Shown piece after piece: positions 54,099 through 63,459 of a DNA stretch of 64,000 nucleotides; positions within the stretch are counted from its first letter, which is position 1, and each line of letters opens with the position of its first letter. Below the pieces are notes generated by a model. That model made no database searches. It was not told the origin of the DNA and saw nothing but the letters and a program-made list of their open reading frames with translations. The position numbers were made by a program, and so were the translations under genes. Location of the stretch: positions 496,001 to 560,000 of the forward strand of contig NZ_FSRC01000001.1 of the NCBI RefSeq assembly GCF_900129785.1, written 5' to 3'. This DNA comes from Algoriphagus halophilus (lineage in GTDB: Bacteria > Bacteroidota > Bacteroidia > Cytophagales > Cyclobacteriaceae).

Positions 54099-55688
54099 TT
54101 AGTCAATGGTTTTACTGCCCCACCAATCTTTATTCGGCTGAAAATCTTTGGAAAGCATGGCTTTTCTCTGATCTTCCAATCGTTGAATTAAGGTTGTCCT
54201 ATAACGTTCTGCTACCATGGCCGCTGAATCTGGATTGTAAAGTGGGTCAGGCTTGGCAAAATTGGCATTTCTCTCATGGAGCCAATCTAGTAATTGTTGA
54301 GATAATGTCTCGGCGATCTCAGGATTTTCGCCTAATACATTCTGTTCCTCGCTTAGGTCATTTTTAAGATGATACAATTCTTTATGACCATCTTCCCAGT
54401 AATGGATTAACTTCCAATCTCCTTTTCTGATGGTAGAATTAGGTTCTCCACCTTGGTTGCCATAATGTGGGTAATGCCAATATAGAGCACGCTCTTGCAA
54501 CGTTCCCCCTTCAAGAAGAGGTCGAAGACTAGTGCCATCAAGTCCTTCTGGTATTTGACTGACACCTGCATAATCCAACAGGGTAGGCAAGAAATCCACT
54601 CCGGTAACGGGGGTGTCATTTTTGGAGCCATTGTTTTGAAGCCAAGGAACGTATACCAGGTAAGGAATACGTATACCACCTTCCCATTGGTATCCTTTTC
54701 CTCCTCGCAAAGGATCTAAATTGGTGGAGTAATTATCTCCGGAAACCACTCCTCCATTGTCGGAAGTAAATACGATAATAGTGTTTTCTGCCAATCCTAA
54801 TTCTTCTAATTTGGCGACTACGGATCCTACTGATTCATCCATTTGCTCTATCAGTCCTGCATACACTGGGTTGTCCTGGTATTTTCTTGCAGGAAGGACC
54901 CTTTCCATTTCAAAGCCTATAGAATCAATCCCCATGGCTTCTGCTTTGTCCCGATATCTCGCCCACTTTTCCTCAGAGGTTTGGATAGGAGCATGTACCG
55001 CATAAAAAGAGAGGTAAGCCAGAAATTTATCTTTCTGATGTTGTTCTATATACAAGTTGGTTTCTTTGGCCAGTTTCATAGAAAGGCTCATTCCCTTTTC
55101 TTCCGGGGCATCCTCCATCAATGGATTGTCGAAGGGAGAAAAGTAACCTCCGGAGTAAGGGCCTCCTACATGGTAACCTCCTTTGTTGATGTCAAAGCCA
55201 TGATCGGTAGGCAATGACTTCTCCTCAGCAGAGCCCAAGTGCCACTTACCGGCAAAAAACGTATGGTATCCAGCTTCTTTTAATGCTTCAGGAAGCGTGG
55301 TCATTTCTTTTGAAAGCTGGTGTTCATAATCCGCGGGAAGTAATTTTGAATAACGGTTATAGCTTCTCCATTCCTCTCCTGCCGGAGCCCCAATCCAATC
55401 AGTAATTCCATGCACAGCAGTGAATTTTCCAGTCATTAAACTTGCCCTGGAGGGACTACAAACTGCACTATTGGCGTATCCATTGGTGAACACCATTCCC
55501 TTGGAGGCGAGCCTGTCGAGATGAGGAGTCTCATAAAATTCACTACCCATAAACCCCACATCATTGTACCCTAAATCATCTACCAGAATAAAGAGAAAGT
55601 TAGGTTCTGAAGGTGCTTTGGGTTCTTTGGAACAAGAGAAAAGCAGAAAACCACAAAGGAGTAAAGTGATGGGTTTTAATAGTTTCAT
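54099..55688 (-). CDS. Sulfatase lipoprotein, formylglycine type
   Basis: The 529-residue lipoprotein (lipobox C19, LLFSC) has a sulfatase domain with FILVDDLGYNDVG (metal aspartates), the formylglycine motif CSPSR with C77, GKWHLGSAEE and SDNGGVVSGD. It is likely surface- or periplasm-anchored and removes sulfate from an algal glycan. As first gene of a run that encodes L-sugar dehydrogenase, Zn-dehydrogenase, isomerase and mutarotase, it may desulfate an L-galactose or L-fucose residue (inference). It is different in family type from the secreted arylsulfatase at 23998, which carries CAPTR and an extra C-terminal domain. Confidence 0.9.
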   Translation of the reverse strand: MKLLKPITLLLCGFLLFSCSKEPKAPSEPNFLFILVDDLGYNDVGFMGSEFYETPHLDRLASKGMVFTNGYANSAVCSPSRASLMTGKFTAVHGITDWIGAPAGEEWRSYNRYSKLLPADYEHQLSKEMTTLPEALKEAGYHTFFAGKWHLGSAEEKSLPTDHGFDINKGGYHVGGPYSGGYFSPFDNPLMEDAPEEKGMSLSMKLAKETNLYIEQHQKDKFLAYLSFYAVHAPIQTSEEKWARYRDKAEAMGIDSIGFEMERVLPARKYQDNPVYAGLIEQMDESVGSVVAKLEELGLAENTIIVFTSDNGGVVSGDNYSTNLDPLRGGKGYQWEGGIRIPYLVYVPWLQNNGSKNDTPVTGVDFLPTLLDYAGVSQIPEGLDGTSLRPLLEGGTLQERALYWHYPHYGNQGGEPNSTIRKGDWKLIHYWEDGHKELYHLKNDLSEEQNVLGENPEIAETLSQQLLDWLHERNANFAKPDPLYNPDSAAMVAERYRTTLIQRLEDQRKAMLSKDFQPNKDWWGSKTID

Positions 55689-55790
55689 GTCAGGAAATTA
55701 TCTGGATCAAATTAAGCTTAAATAGGGTTGAAAGAAAAATTATTTTCCTCTAGTTAAAATTTTTGAAAGAAAAACAAGCTATGGAATTCT

Positions 55791-56525
55791 TTATTTAAGC
55801 TGTTTTGGCTGGTTAAGTAGGTACATTTTCATGCGGATGGCTGTAGTAGGTTGATCCTTTTCATCAGTGGTAGTGGAGGCAATTTTATCCAGCACATCAA
55901 AGCCATTTTCCAACTCTCCATATACTGTATAAGCACCATCTAAATGGGGTGTACCGCCAATAGAAGTGTATAATTCTTTTTGGAAGTCATTTAAAGTCAG
56001 TTCCCTCTCTTCTGCATGCTCTTCTAATTGGGGCAGAGTATAGGGTTTCCTTTGAACGATATAAAACTGGGTGCTACTACTGGCTTTTTCAGGGTTATTT
56101 GTTCTAGCAGCTGCCAATGCACCCCTTCTATGATAAATGTGTTGATCTGTTCGAAACTCAGCGGGAATTAATTCTTTGGAATAGGGTTGGGGACTTCCGT
56201 CAGGGGTGGGATTAGGTCTCCCTCCCTGGATCATAAAATCATTGATGACCCGATGAAATTCTAAACTATCATAATACCCCTCTTTTACTTTTTGAATAAA
56301 GTTATCTCTATGGACTGGTGTTTCATTGTAAAGCTTGACCATCATATCACCTTTCGAAGTCGCGATAAGAACATGATACAAGCTGTCTTTTTTGGGAATG
56401 AGCGATTGAAAGTCCTTGATTTTTGATTTTTCTTCAGATGAAAGCTTCACAGTGTTTCTACTGGATTGGCAAGCTGAGATTGAAAAAAGAAGTAGTGCCA
56501 GAAAAGCAACAAAAGGGGATTTCAT
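55791..56525 (-). CDS. Cyclophilin-type peptidyl-prolyl isomerase lipoprotein
   Basis: The 244-residue lipoprotein (lipobox C19, FSISAC) has a cyclophilin domain from about residue 60: MVKLYNETPVHRDNFIQKV, FHRVINDFMIQGG with the catalytic-arginine FHR motif, GALAAARTNNPEKASSSTQFYI and LDGAYTVYGELENGFDVLD. A loop insertion of about 25 residues (rich in E and L, near LEEHAEERELTL) is present. It catalyses prolyl isomerisation in the envelope and may aid outer-membrane protein folding. The ATG at 56525 is used because the longer frame starts with TTG. Confidence 0.9.
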   Translation of the reverse strand: MKSPFVAFLALLLFSISACQSSRNTVKLSSEEKSKIKDFQSLIPKKDSLYHVLIATSKGDMMVKLYNETPVHRDNFIQKVKEGYYDSLEFHRVINDFMIQGGRPNPTPDGSPQPYSKELIPAEFRTDQHIYHRRGALAAARTNNPEKASSSTQFYIVQRKPYTLPQLEEHAEERELTLNDFQKELYTSIGGTPHLDGAYTVYGELENGFDVLDKIASTTTDEKDQPTTAIRMKMYLLNQPKQLK

Positions 56526-56579
56526 AGAGGTGATTGATGTTAAATTGATCAATAAATATGATAATTAATTTGTGAAAGC

Positions 56580-58817
56580 TTAAGCCTGACTGATTTTTAC
56601 TTTGACGGATTTACTGGCAGGCGTATTACTTTTTCGCGCTTTGAGTTGAAGAGGAACCAATTCATTGCATTCTGGAAAATAGGTGGCAATACATCTTCTG
56701 GGAATGTTATAAGGAATAATGGTCAATCCCTCTACTTTCCGGGTCTTCTGCCCGTAGGTATTATACAATGTAACAGGTTTCTGAAGGTCTAGTGCCAATG
56801 CAGCAATGTCGGATTTATTCATCAGGACCACCATGCGGATGCCATAAATACCCCGATACCGATCATCCATCCCGTAAATCGTGGTATTGAATTGATCATG
56901 ACTCCGTATGGTCATCATCATCAGTTCATCTTCCTCCAGATGGTAATCGGGCAATGAATTAACAGTAAACCGAGCCTTACCAATGTCATTCGTGAACGTT
57001 CCTTTTCTAGGGCCATTGGGAAGTTCGAAAACGGCATTGTTTTTCAATTTCTCATTAAAGGACTCGAATCCTTTCACTGACTTACCGATTAATTCACGGA
57101 TTTGATCATAGTCCTGGATCAGCGAATCCCAGTTGACTATTTTATTTCCCACCGTTCGGGAAGCGATTTGCGAAATGATATGGGGCTCACTAAGCAAATG
57201 TTCCGACCTAGGCTTTTGATTCCCCTGAGTACTGTGCACCATTCCCATGGAGTTTTCAACCGTCAATTTCTGGATTCCAGATTGCTCCTGGATAATATCA
57301 GTTCTACCCAAACAAGGAAGGATAAAACCAATATCTCCAGGGTAAAGGTGTGAACGGTTCAATTTGGTGGAAACATGAATCGTCATGCCACAATTTTCCA
57401 GCGCTGTTTTGGTATAAGCAGTATCCGGGGCTGCCGAAAGTAAATTTCCTCCCATGGCCATGAACACTTTTCCAGGCTCTTCGTGCATTAATTGTATTGC
57501 AGCTACCACATCTACTCCATGTGCTCTTGGTGGTTCAAAATTAAACGTAGAGGCCAAGCTGTCTAGAAACTCTTTACTGGGTCGCTCCCAGATTCCCATG
57601 GTGCGATCCCCCTGCACATTGCTATGACCCCGGACAGGGCAAGTGCCAGCCCCGGGTTTCCCAATACTGCCCTTCAACAACAACAGGTTTACAATTTCCT
57701 GGATATTATCCACGGCATTGACATGTTGTGTTAGTCCCATGGCCCAGCAGGCGATGATTTGATGGCGTTCGGTCAAGAGCTGGATTAATTGTTCAATTTG
57801 ATCCATTGGAAGGCCTGTTCGCTCGATCAATTGTTGGAAATCCTGAGTTTCCAAGTGGGATTTAAAGGCTTGAAACCCATCTGTTTTTTCATTTATAAAT
57901 GCTGAATCGATGATGTTTGGACGATCTTTGGACAATTCCAAAAGTTTTAATGAAAGGGCTTGAAATAGGGCTACATCCTCATTGATTCTAATTTGCAGGT
58001 ATAGGTCAGCAATTGAGCTTCCAATACCGAGCATTCCAGCAACAGATTGAGGGTCTTCAAAGCTGATAAGACCTGCTTCCTTGAGTGGATTGATGACCAC
58101 TATTTTCGCACCATGGCTTTTCGCTTTTTTTAGAGCTGAAAGCATTCTTGGATGGTTCGTCCCGGGGTTTTGTCCAACTATCAAGATCAGTTCCGACTGG
58201 TAAAAATCTTCCAGTTTTACCGAACCCTTTCCTATTCCCAAAGTATGGCTTAAGGCTATCCCGCTGGATTCATGGCACATATTGGAGCAATCTGGCATGT
58301 TGTTCGTTCCAAAAATTCGCACGAAAAGTTGGTAAAGAAATGCTGCCTCGTTGCTGGTTCTCCCTGAAGTATAAAAGATTCCATCATTGGGCGATGCCAA
58401 GCCGCAGAGTTTCGAAGCAATGGTATCAAATAGCTCATTCCAGGAAACTGGTGAATAATGAGCTTCGCCTTTTTTGATCCTCATCGGTTGGGTCAACCTT
58501 CCTTGATGCCCCAACCAGTAATCCGTTTGATCCCGCATCATTTCAATGGAATGACGCGCAAAAAATGCTGCATCCGCATTAGCATCCATCGCTTCTTCTG
58601 CGATGGCTTTCACTCCATTTTCACAGTATTCACCAAGTTTTGATCGATGTGAAGGGTCTGGCCATGCACATCCAGGGCAGTCAATTCCTCCTTTTTGATT
58701 TAAATCGCCCAAAATTTTAAAGGTCTTGCCTAGCTTCATAGCTTCAAAAGCTTTGCTCATAGCATGATATACTGCTTTAGGGCCTGCAGCCGAATTTGCC
58801 GGTTTTCCTGTTTTCAT
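56580..58817 (-). CDS. FdhF/YdeP-family molybdopterin oxidoreductase
   Basis: The 745-residue cytoplasmic member of the molybdenum bis-MGD superfamily is of the YdeP type. The N-terminal Fe-S region has CPGCAWPDP and CENG; the pterin-binding domains follow with FYTSGRTSNEAAFLYQLF, MCHESSGIALSHTLG (C at the Mo-ligand-equivalent position), LILIVGQNPGTNHPRML and NVQGDRTMGIWERP. The final beta-barrel domain (about 640-745) binds the second pterin. YdeP-like proteins are linked to acid resistance in E. coli; the substrate is unknown and formate activity is unproven. The ATG at 58817 is used; a longer frame starts with TTG. Confidence 0.87.
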   Translation of the reverse strand: MKTGKPANSAAGPKAVYHAMSKAFEAMKLGKTFKILGDLNQKGGIDCPGCAWPDPSHRSKLGEYCENGVKAIAEEAMDANADAAFFARHSIEMMRDQTDYWLGHQGRLTQPMRIKKGEAHYSPVSWNELFDTIASKLCGLASPNDGIFYTSGRTSNEAAFLYQLFVRIFGTNNMPDCSNMCHESSGIALSHTLGIGKGSVKLEDFYQSELILIVGQNPGTNHPRMLSALKKAKSHGAKIVVINPLKEAGLISFEDPQSVAGMLGIGSSIADLYLQIRINEDVALFQALSLKLLELSKDRPNIIDSAFINEKTDGFQAFKSHLETQDFQQLIERTGLPMDQIEQLIQLLTERHQIIACWAMGLTQHVNAVDNIQEIVNLLLLKGSIGKPGAGTCPVRGHSNVQGDRTMGIWERPSKEFLDSLASTFNFEPPRAHGVDVVAAIQLMHEEPGKVFMAMGGNLLSAAPDTAYTKTALENCGMTIHVSTKLNRSHLYPGDIGFILPCLGRTDIIQEQSGIQKLTVENSMGMVHSTQGNQKPRSEHLLSEPHIISQIASRTVGNKIVNWDSLIQDYDQIRELIGKSVKGFESFNEKLKNNAVFELPNGPRKGTFTNDIGKARFTVNSLPDYHLEEDELMMMTIRSHDQFNTTIYGMDDRYRGIYGIRMVVLMNKSDIAALALDLQKPVTLYNTYGQKTRKVEGLTIIPYNIPRRCIATYFPECNELVPLQLKARKSNTPASKSVKVKISQA

Positions 58818-59063
58818 ACAACTCTTCAAGGATTGTTTAAAAATACGATAAATCAAGGAATGATCCTGTTGGAAGTTTTTACCTCACATTGGGTAAGTAT
58901 TGACAAAATAGTTTGAAGGCACCCTAGTTGGATTGACAGGTTAATTGTTATTGAATTTGTTTAAACGGCTGTTTGTCAGGTGTTTGTATTCTATTCCGTG
59001 TATTTTATCGTTGTTTGGAGTGAGGTTTGCAACTAGTTAGGTGAATTAGATGAAACAAATAAT

Positions 59064-59600
59064 ATGGAAACTTCAACAAAAGAAACAAAACAAAGAAATG
59101 TGGAAAATCTTAGTGGGAAGGCTGCGGTGAGTAAAATCCGAGAGCTGGTAGATTCTTCAGGCTTATGTTTTTTTCAAACTGAAGTATCATTTGACGAAAA
59201 CCAATCCGCAAGACCGATGAGTATTCAAAAATCGGATGAGGATGGAACGCTTTGGTTTCTAAGTTCTATAGAAAGTGCTAAAAATGCCGAAATAAACAAT
59301 AATCCAAAAGCAAGACTCTTCTTTCAAAAAACCAGTTCCATGGAATTTTTAGAGCTCAGGGGTACGGCAAAAATTTCCCAGGATAAAAAAATGATTCATG
59401 AACTTTGGGACGGAATCGCCAAAAATTGGTTTCCCCAAGGCAAAGACGATCCAAGAATTTCAATCATTCAATTTACTCCGGAAGCCGGACATTACTGGGA
59501 TACCAAGCATGGCGCAGGTTTGGCAGGAGCCAAAATGCTCTTCGGCCTGGTGACAGGTAAACCCATGAAAGTAGGGGTAGAAGGAGAATTGGATGTGTAA
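59064..59600 (+). CDS. PPOX-family general stress protein (flavin-binding split barrel)
   Basis: The 178-residue protein is of the pyridoxamine 5'-phosphate oxidase-like general stress protein 26 group. Split-barrel signature stretches are RPMSIQKSDEDGTLWFLSS, NNPKARLFFQK and ELRGTAKISQDK, followed by IQFTPEAGHYWD. It probably binds FMN or F420-like flavin and acts in stress defence. It is divergent from the FdhF/YdeP gene across a 246-base gap. A hairpin at 59672-59699 ends it. Confidence 0.85.
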   Translation: METSTKETKQRNVENLSGKAAVSKIRELVDSSGLCFFQTEVSFDENQSARPMSIQKSDEDGTLWFLSSIESAKNAEINNNPKARLFFQKTSSMEFLELRGTAKISQDKKMIHELWDGIAKNWFPQGKDDPRISIIQFTPEAGHYWDTKHGAGLAGAKMLFGLVTGKPMKVGVEGELDV

Positions 59601-59671
59601 AAATCTTCAGGGAAACAGCATCCCAGAAGTGCGGAATGCGCATAAGTTAATAGGTTTTTGAATTGTGAAAG

Positions 59672-59699
59672 GATCCGGAAGTTTTCGGATCTTTTTTTT
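59672..59699 (+). terminator. Terminator after PPOX-family gene
   Basis: GATCCG (59672-59677) pairs with CGGATC (59686-59691), followed by a run of seven or eight T. The T-run overlaps the last base pairs of the convergent HopJ-family gene. Confidence 0.65.
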
Positions 59700-60033
59700 A
59701 TAAGGGAGTTAATGCCTCTCCTTCAAAAGAGATACCTTCCCAACCTGTTTTTATGAAATTCCGGATATTTGGATGGTTAACCCCTTCTTGATTTTTTAAG
59801 ACATCAATTCGGTAATAGTCACCAAATAATTGAAGTGTTTGTGAGGGATTTAAGTCCATCAATTGCGCAAAAGAAAAGATTTTACATGACCCATTATTTT
59901 GGTTGGATTCATTGAGTAAAGATCCATTTTGGAATCGGGTAGGAGTGAACTGATAATGTTCGTCAATGTATTGGATTACTTCCTGAAAATTGATGTTCTG
60001 AGGTTCGTGTTGAATTTTTTCTAGTACAGACAT
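59698..60033 (-). CDS. HopJ-family protein
   Basis: The 111-residue protein matches the HopJ type III effector family: VIQYIDEHYQFTPTRFQNG, NNGSCKIFSFAQL, QTLQLFGDYYRIDVL, NIRNFIKTGWEGISFEG. The name comes from a Pseudomonas effector, but homologues are widespread in free-living bacteria without type III secretion, and a housekeeping role is more likely here. No secretion signal is visible. It lies 34 bases downstream of the metallophosphoesterase gene on the same strand. Confidence 0.88.
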   Translation of the reverse strand: MSVLEKIQHEPQNINFQEVIQYIDEHYQFTPTRFQNGSLLNESNQNNGSCKIFSFAQLMDLNPSQTLQLFGDYYRIDVLKNQEGVNHPNIRNFIKTGWEGISFEGEALTPL

Positions 60034-60067
60034 TCAGTAAATAAATTGGAGTTTATTGAATAGTGGA

Positions 60068-60874
60068 TCAGAGTGAATGACCATTTAAGACCATGCCGTC
60101 TTTCACGGTTTTGAGGTAGGTGATGGTTTTTCCATCTTCCAAAATTTCAACTACACGATAGGTATGGAAAGGGTTGCCCCAGCTTCCTCCAAAATGACCA
60201 TCCCAAAGATATGGTTTTCCCCGATTGATCATGATTCCATCCACATCATGATCATGCCCATGAAATACGGCTTTGACATTTGAGTAGTTGCTAATTGTTT
60301 CAAGCAACTCATCACATTTTACCCCATGTCTTGTCCAGTCATTTTGTGATATATGGATGAAAACAAAGACATGAGAAAGCGTCCTATACTCCTCTAATTT
60401 TGATTTCAAATAAGTTACATCTCCGCAAAGGTATTCTCCAGCTTGATTTGAACAGTTTAGTAAAATCACCACTGAACCATCTTTAGTTTGAAAGGAGTGA
60501 TTTTCTTGATAACCCCAAATATTTTCCCATTCACCATTTGCTACGCGATCATGATTTCCACGAGTTACATAATAAGGGGACTTTAGGGAGTCATAATACA
60601 TTTTTACCTGGGGTAAAAAATTGGGGTCGTCATGAACCAAGTCCCCATTAAACACCACAAAATCTACTTGTTCCTCTTGGTTGATGGATTCCATCAATAC
60701 AGAATGGGTTTGGATGTAATCCGTATTTGGTTGACCGAAATGCCCGTCAGAAGCGACAATAAACCGTAATTTCTTAGGCTCATTTTGAATGGTTTTACTT
60801 AAGCTATCCAGAGGAATAGATAAAACCGCCGTTGAAAATAAGGTGAGTTTCTGAAGAAATGGACGTCTTTGCAT
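60068..60874 (-). CDS. Exported calcineurin-like metallophosphoesterase
   Basis: The 268-residue protein begins with a twin-arginine-like signal (QRRPFLQKL then hydrophobic). Metallophosphoesterase motifs are complete: ASDGHFG (D-x-H), FNGDLVHDDPN, TRGNHDRV and FHGHDHDVDG, giving the two-metal site. The overall form is of the Icc/3',5'-cyclic nucleotide phosphodiesterase type; the substrate is unknown but the location is likely periplasmic. It is followed after 34 bases by the HopJ-family gene. Confidence 0.87.
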   Translation of the reverse strand: MQRRPFLQKLTLFSTAVLSIPLDSLSKTIQNEPKKLRFIVASDGHFGQPNTDYIQTHSVLMESINQEEQVDFVVFNGDLVHDDPNFLPQVKMYYDSLKSPYYVTRGNHDRVANGEWENIWGYQENHSFQTKDGSVVILLNCSNQAGEYLCGDVTYLKSKLEEYRTLSHVFVFIHISQNDWTRHGVKCDELLETISNYSNVKAVFHGHDHDVDGIMINRGKPYLWDGHFGGSWGNPFHTYRVVEILEDGKTITYLKTVKDGMVLNGHSL

Positions 60875-60989
60875 AGTGGGTTCGACTTTGGACTCCTTAA
60901 TTTCTTAAAAGAAATTGATTTTGAGGCGGAGTTTAAGATTAATTACCTGTTAAATGTTCAACACAGGGGGATGTAGAAGTTGGGAAAAG

Positions 60990-62315
60990 CTACTTTAAAG
61001 GAATAATCCAAGTATTTTCTTGCGTGTCAACTTTACCATTCATTTCATTCAAAATCACTCGTTCAGTAATGGATACGCCGGTTTTTGCCATGTTTTCAAA
61101 GGTATCAATTCCCCCATTGGGAAAATTGATTCGCGTTCGATGGATATTAAATTGATTAGAAAAGGTCCTTCCAAATGCTTTTTCGATCCCATCTTTTCCA
61201 ATCATAAAACCAAGCATACCTCCCCAAGTAGCGGTGGGATTATCAGAATCCCAACCTGCCAATGCCCCAATTTTAATCGTCTCAATTATATCGCCTTCTC
61301 CGTAGAATAAACTGACTAAGCTCGACGCAAAGTTTATTCCTGCAGCAAAACAACCATTGCAATATAGGTTTCTGGAAGTAATGTCATACCCGTCCAATTG
61401 ATCAACTTGGTACCTGAAGTAGACAGAATCCCTCGCTTGCTCCCAAGGAATTCCCGACTCGTATTTTGATTTCACAAAGTCATACATTTGGGAGGGATAC
61501 GAAGATTCAGGCAGGACATGTTTTGCTTCTTCTGCCATCCAAAACACCCGGTCTTTCCTACTCATCGAGGTATCTTCAAGGGAAGCTAGAGAATACATGG
61601 TCACATAAAAATCAGATATCCAAGCGGCTTCATTTCTAGCAGTGGTCTGGATGGGTAATTCTGCCATTTTCCTGGCAATATCCGGCCGTCCAGGAGCAAA
61701 TAAACCAAAGATTTCAGTGGTCAATTGAGCGTCAATCATCTCAAAATGCTCATTCAATTCCGGATCACTGGTTTGTGGGGGAATAACACCTTCTTGCATC
61801 AAATCGAAGGCTTTTTGATTGGATACCCACAAGTAATTCTCTTCCTCTGATTTGATATGATTCAACCAACCTGCTCTTATTTGTTCTCCAGAAAGGAAAG
61901 AGGTCTGGTGTTGATCTAAAAGGTATTGATATAGATATTCAATATCCGTATCGTCATCGGATCCCCATATTTCGCCTTCATCAGCAAATACGAAGTCAAT
62001 GGTCGGAGATAAATCACTTGGGATCCCTTCTGCCCAAATACTAGGTTGGTCGGGCTGGCCCCAATCATTTCTAGTGTAAAAATCTCCTGTTTTTATGGTT
62101 CCTATATTCCCGATTTTATCCATTTCGGTCACTAAGCCCGTCCAGTTGGCAATGCATTCTCCCAACCAAAAACCATAGAGTTGATCTTGGTATTTAGATG
62201 TAGAGAGGACAAGTTGATTCGACTGTTTTTCTACTTTTTTATTTTCATTACAGGACATGAAAATGATCAGAGAAGCGATCAGGAATGGATTCCAAAAGCG
62301 TTGGCTGAGTTTCAT
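60990..62315 (-). CDS. ADP-ribosylglycohydrolase-family lipoprotein
   Basis: The 441-residue lipoprotein (lipobox C22, IIFMSC) has an ARH/DraG-type fold: YGFWLGECIANWTG near the start matches the family glycine-rich helix, WGSDDDTDIEYLY supplies first metal ligands, and GWDSDNPTATWGGMLGFMIG is the second metal motif, where the usual DTDT reads DSDN. Known family members remove ADP-ribose or related groups inside cells. Export to the periplasm or surface is unusual and suggests a different glycosidic substrate. The ATG at 62315 is used because the longer frame starts with TTG. It is 22 bases before the quinone-oxidoreductase gene end. Confidence 0.82.
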   Translation of the reverse strand: MKLSQRFWNPFLIASLIIFMSCNENKKVEKQSNQLVLSTSKYQDQLYGFWLGECIANWTGLVTEMDKIGNIGTIKTGDFYTRNDWGQPDQPSIWAEGIPSDLSPTIDFVFADEGEIWGSDDDTDIEYLYQYLLDQHQTSFLSGEQIRAGWLNHIKSEEENYLWVSNQKAFDLMQEGVIPPQTSDPELNEHFEMIDAQLTTEIFGLFAPGRPDIARKMAELPIQTTARNEAAWISDFYVTMYSLASLEDTSMSRKDRVFWMAEEAKHVLPESSYPSQMYDFVKSKYESGIPWEQARDSVYFRYQVDQLDGYDITSRNLYCNGCFAAGINFASSLVSLFYGEGDIIETIKIGALAGWDSDNPTATWGGMLGFMIGKDGIEKAFGRTFSNQFNIHRTRINFPNGGIDTFENMAKTGVSITERVILNEMNGKVDTQENTWIIPLK

Positions 62316-62355
62316 AGGAGTTAAGATGGGCAAGTTTTGGTCAATACGAAATGTC

Positions 62356-63312
62356 CTAATAGTGAATGATCACATTTCCTGTTTTCTGGCCAGAAAGCAC
62401 ATATTGATATGCTTCTGATATTTCACCCAAAGTGAAGTTTTGGTCAATAACCGGTTTGAATTTTCCTTTTTCCAATAAATCGATCATATAAGGAATGGTT
62501 TTCTTCAAACTAAAGGGGATAGGGAAGATGACTTTTTTATTCTTACTGAATTTTGTGGCAAGAGCGAAAAGTACATTTTGGGAATTAGTTCCCAATTCAG
62601 AAGAAATGTAAATGCCATTTTCTTTTAGTATGGGTTTACAGGCACCAAAGGTGCTTTTACCGACCGTGTCAAAAACAAAATCATATTTCTCGGTAGTTTG
62701 GGTAAAATCCTCCTTGGTAAAATCGATAATTTGATCAGCTCCGAGGGATTTGATTAAATCAATATTCTTGGTATTGCAAGTGGCGGTGATGTTAATGTCA
62801 AACATTCTTGCAAACTGCACTAATGCAGAACCAATTGCTCCAGTGGCCCCATTGATCAGCATCGATTGACCAGGTTGAATCGTCACATAGTGGATAAAGG
62901 AGTAGGCATAATGAGCTCCCTCCAAGGACGCAGCTGCTAAAGGAAAATCGATGTTTTCAGGAATGGAGTAGACCAAATCTTCTTTGACACATACCTGCTC
63001 TGCTTGAGACCCCAATCCCATGTCAAAAAAACCGAACACCCGGTCACCAGGATTAAAGGATTTTACCCGGCTGCCTGTTTGCATCACTTCTCCTGCAAAG
63101 TCAGTCCCCAAAATGATTTTTCTGGGTTTGGAAAAGCCAAGCATCAATTTCATGATAAAGGGCTTACCAGTAAGGTTGGCACAATCTGTTCTATTTACGG
63201 TGCTTGCCTTTACTCGAATCAATAATTCATCCTCTTTGGGGATAGGGTTTGGAAAGTTTTCTATGGTAATAGAATCTTGATTTCCATACTGACGCCTAAC
63301 TGCTGCTTTCAC
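62356..63312 (-). CDS. Quinone-oxidoreductase-like NAD(P)-dependent dehydrogenase
   Basis: The 318-residue MDR enzyme lacks zinc ligands. The GroES-like domain shows IRVKASTVNRTDCAN, ILGTDFAGEV and FNPGDRVFGF; the cofactor domain has MLINGATGAIGSALVQFA and later DFVFDTVGKSTF. This is the pattern of zeta-crystallin/QOR-type reductases of activated alkenes or quinones. The start is GTG at 63312; the codon before is not a start. It ends 40 bases upstream of the exported ARH-like gene. Confidence 0.85.
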   Translation of the reverse strand: MKAAVRRQYGNQDSITIENFPNPIPKEDELLIRVKASTVNRTDCANLTGKPFIMKLMLGFSKPRKIILGTDFAGEVMQTGSRVKSFNPGDRVFGFFDMGLGSQAEQVCVKEDLVYSIPENIDFPLAAASLEGAHYAYSFIHYVTIQPGQSMLINGATGAIGSALVQFARMFDINITATCNTKNIDLIKSLGADQIIDFTKEDFTQTTEKYDFVFDTVGKSTFGACKPILKENGIYISSELGTNSQNVLFALATKFSKNKKVIFPIPFSLKKTIPYMIDLLEKGKFKPVIDQNFTLGEISEAYQYVLSGQKTGNVIIHY

Positions 63313-63459
63313 ATATATGCCGTTGAAATGAAAAATAATCGGCTTCCTGAAAAAGCCTTAAAAGGTTCAAAAAACAAATAATATTTGAATTAATCCAAAA
63401 ATGGGAACAAAATGAAGTCTAGTATCCGGAGCCTTTTGATGAACTTGATCTGAAGGATT

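Noticed and set aside
54843..55217. A 124-residue plus-strand frame opposite the sulfatase gene
   Set aside because: It lies wholly inside a conserved sulfatase domain on the other strand and its translation resembles no known family.
59698..60033. HopJ-family gene as evidence for a pathogen or type III secretion island
   Set aside because: No secretion components or atypical composition nearby; the family is common in free-living bacteria.
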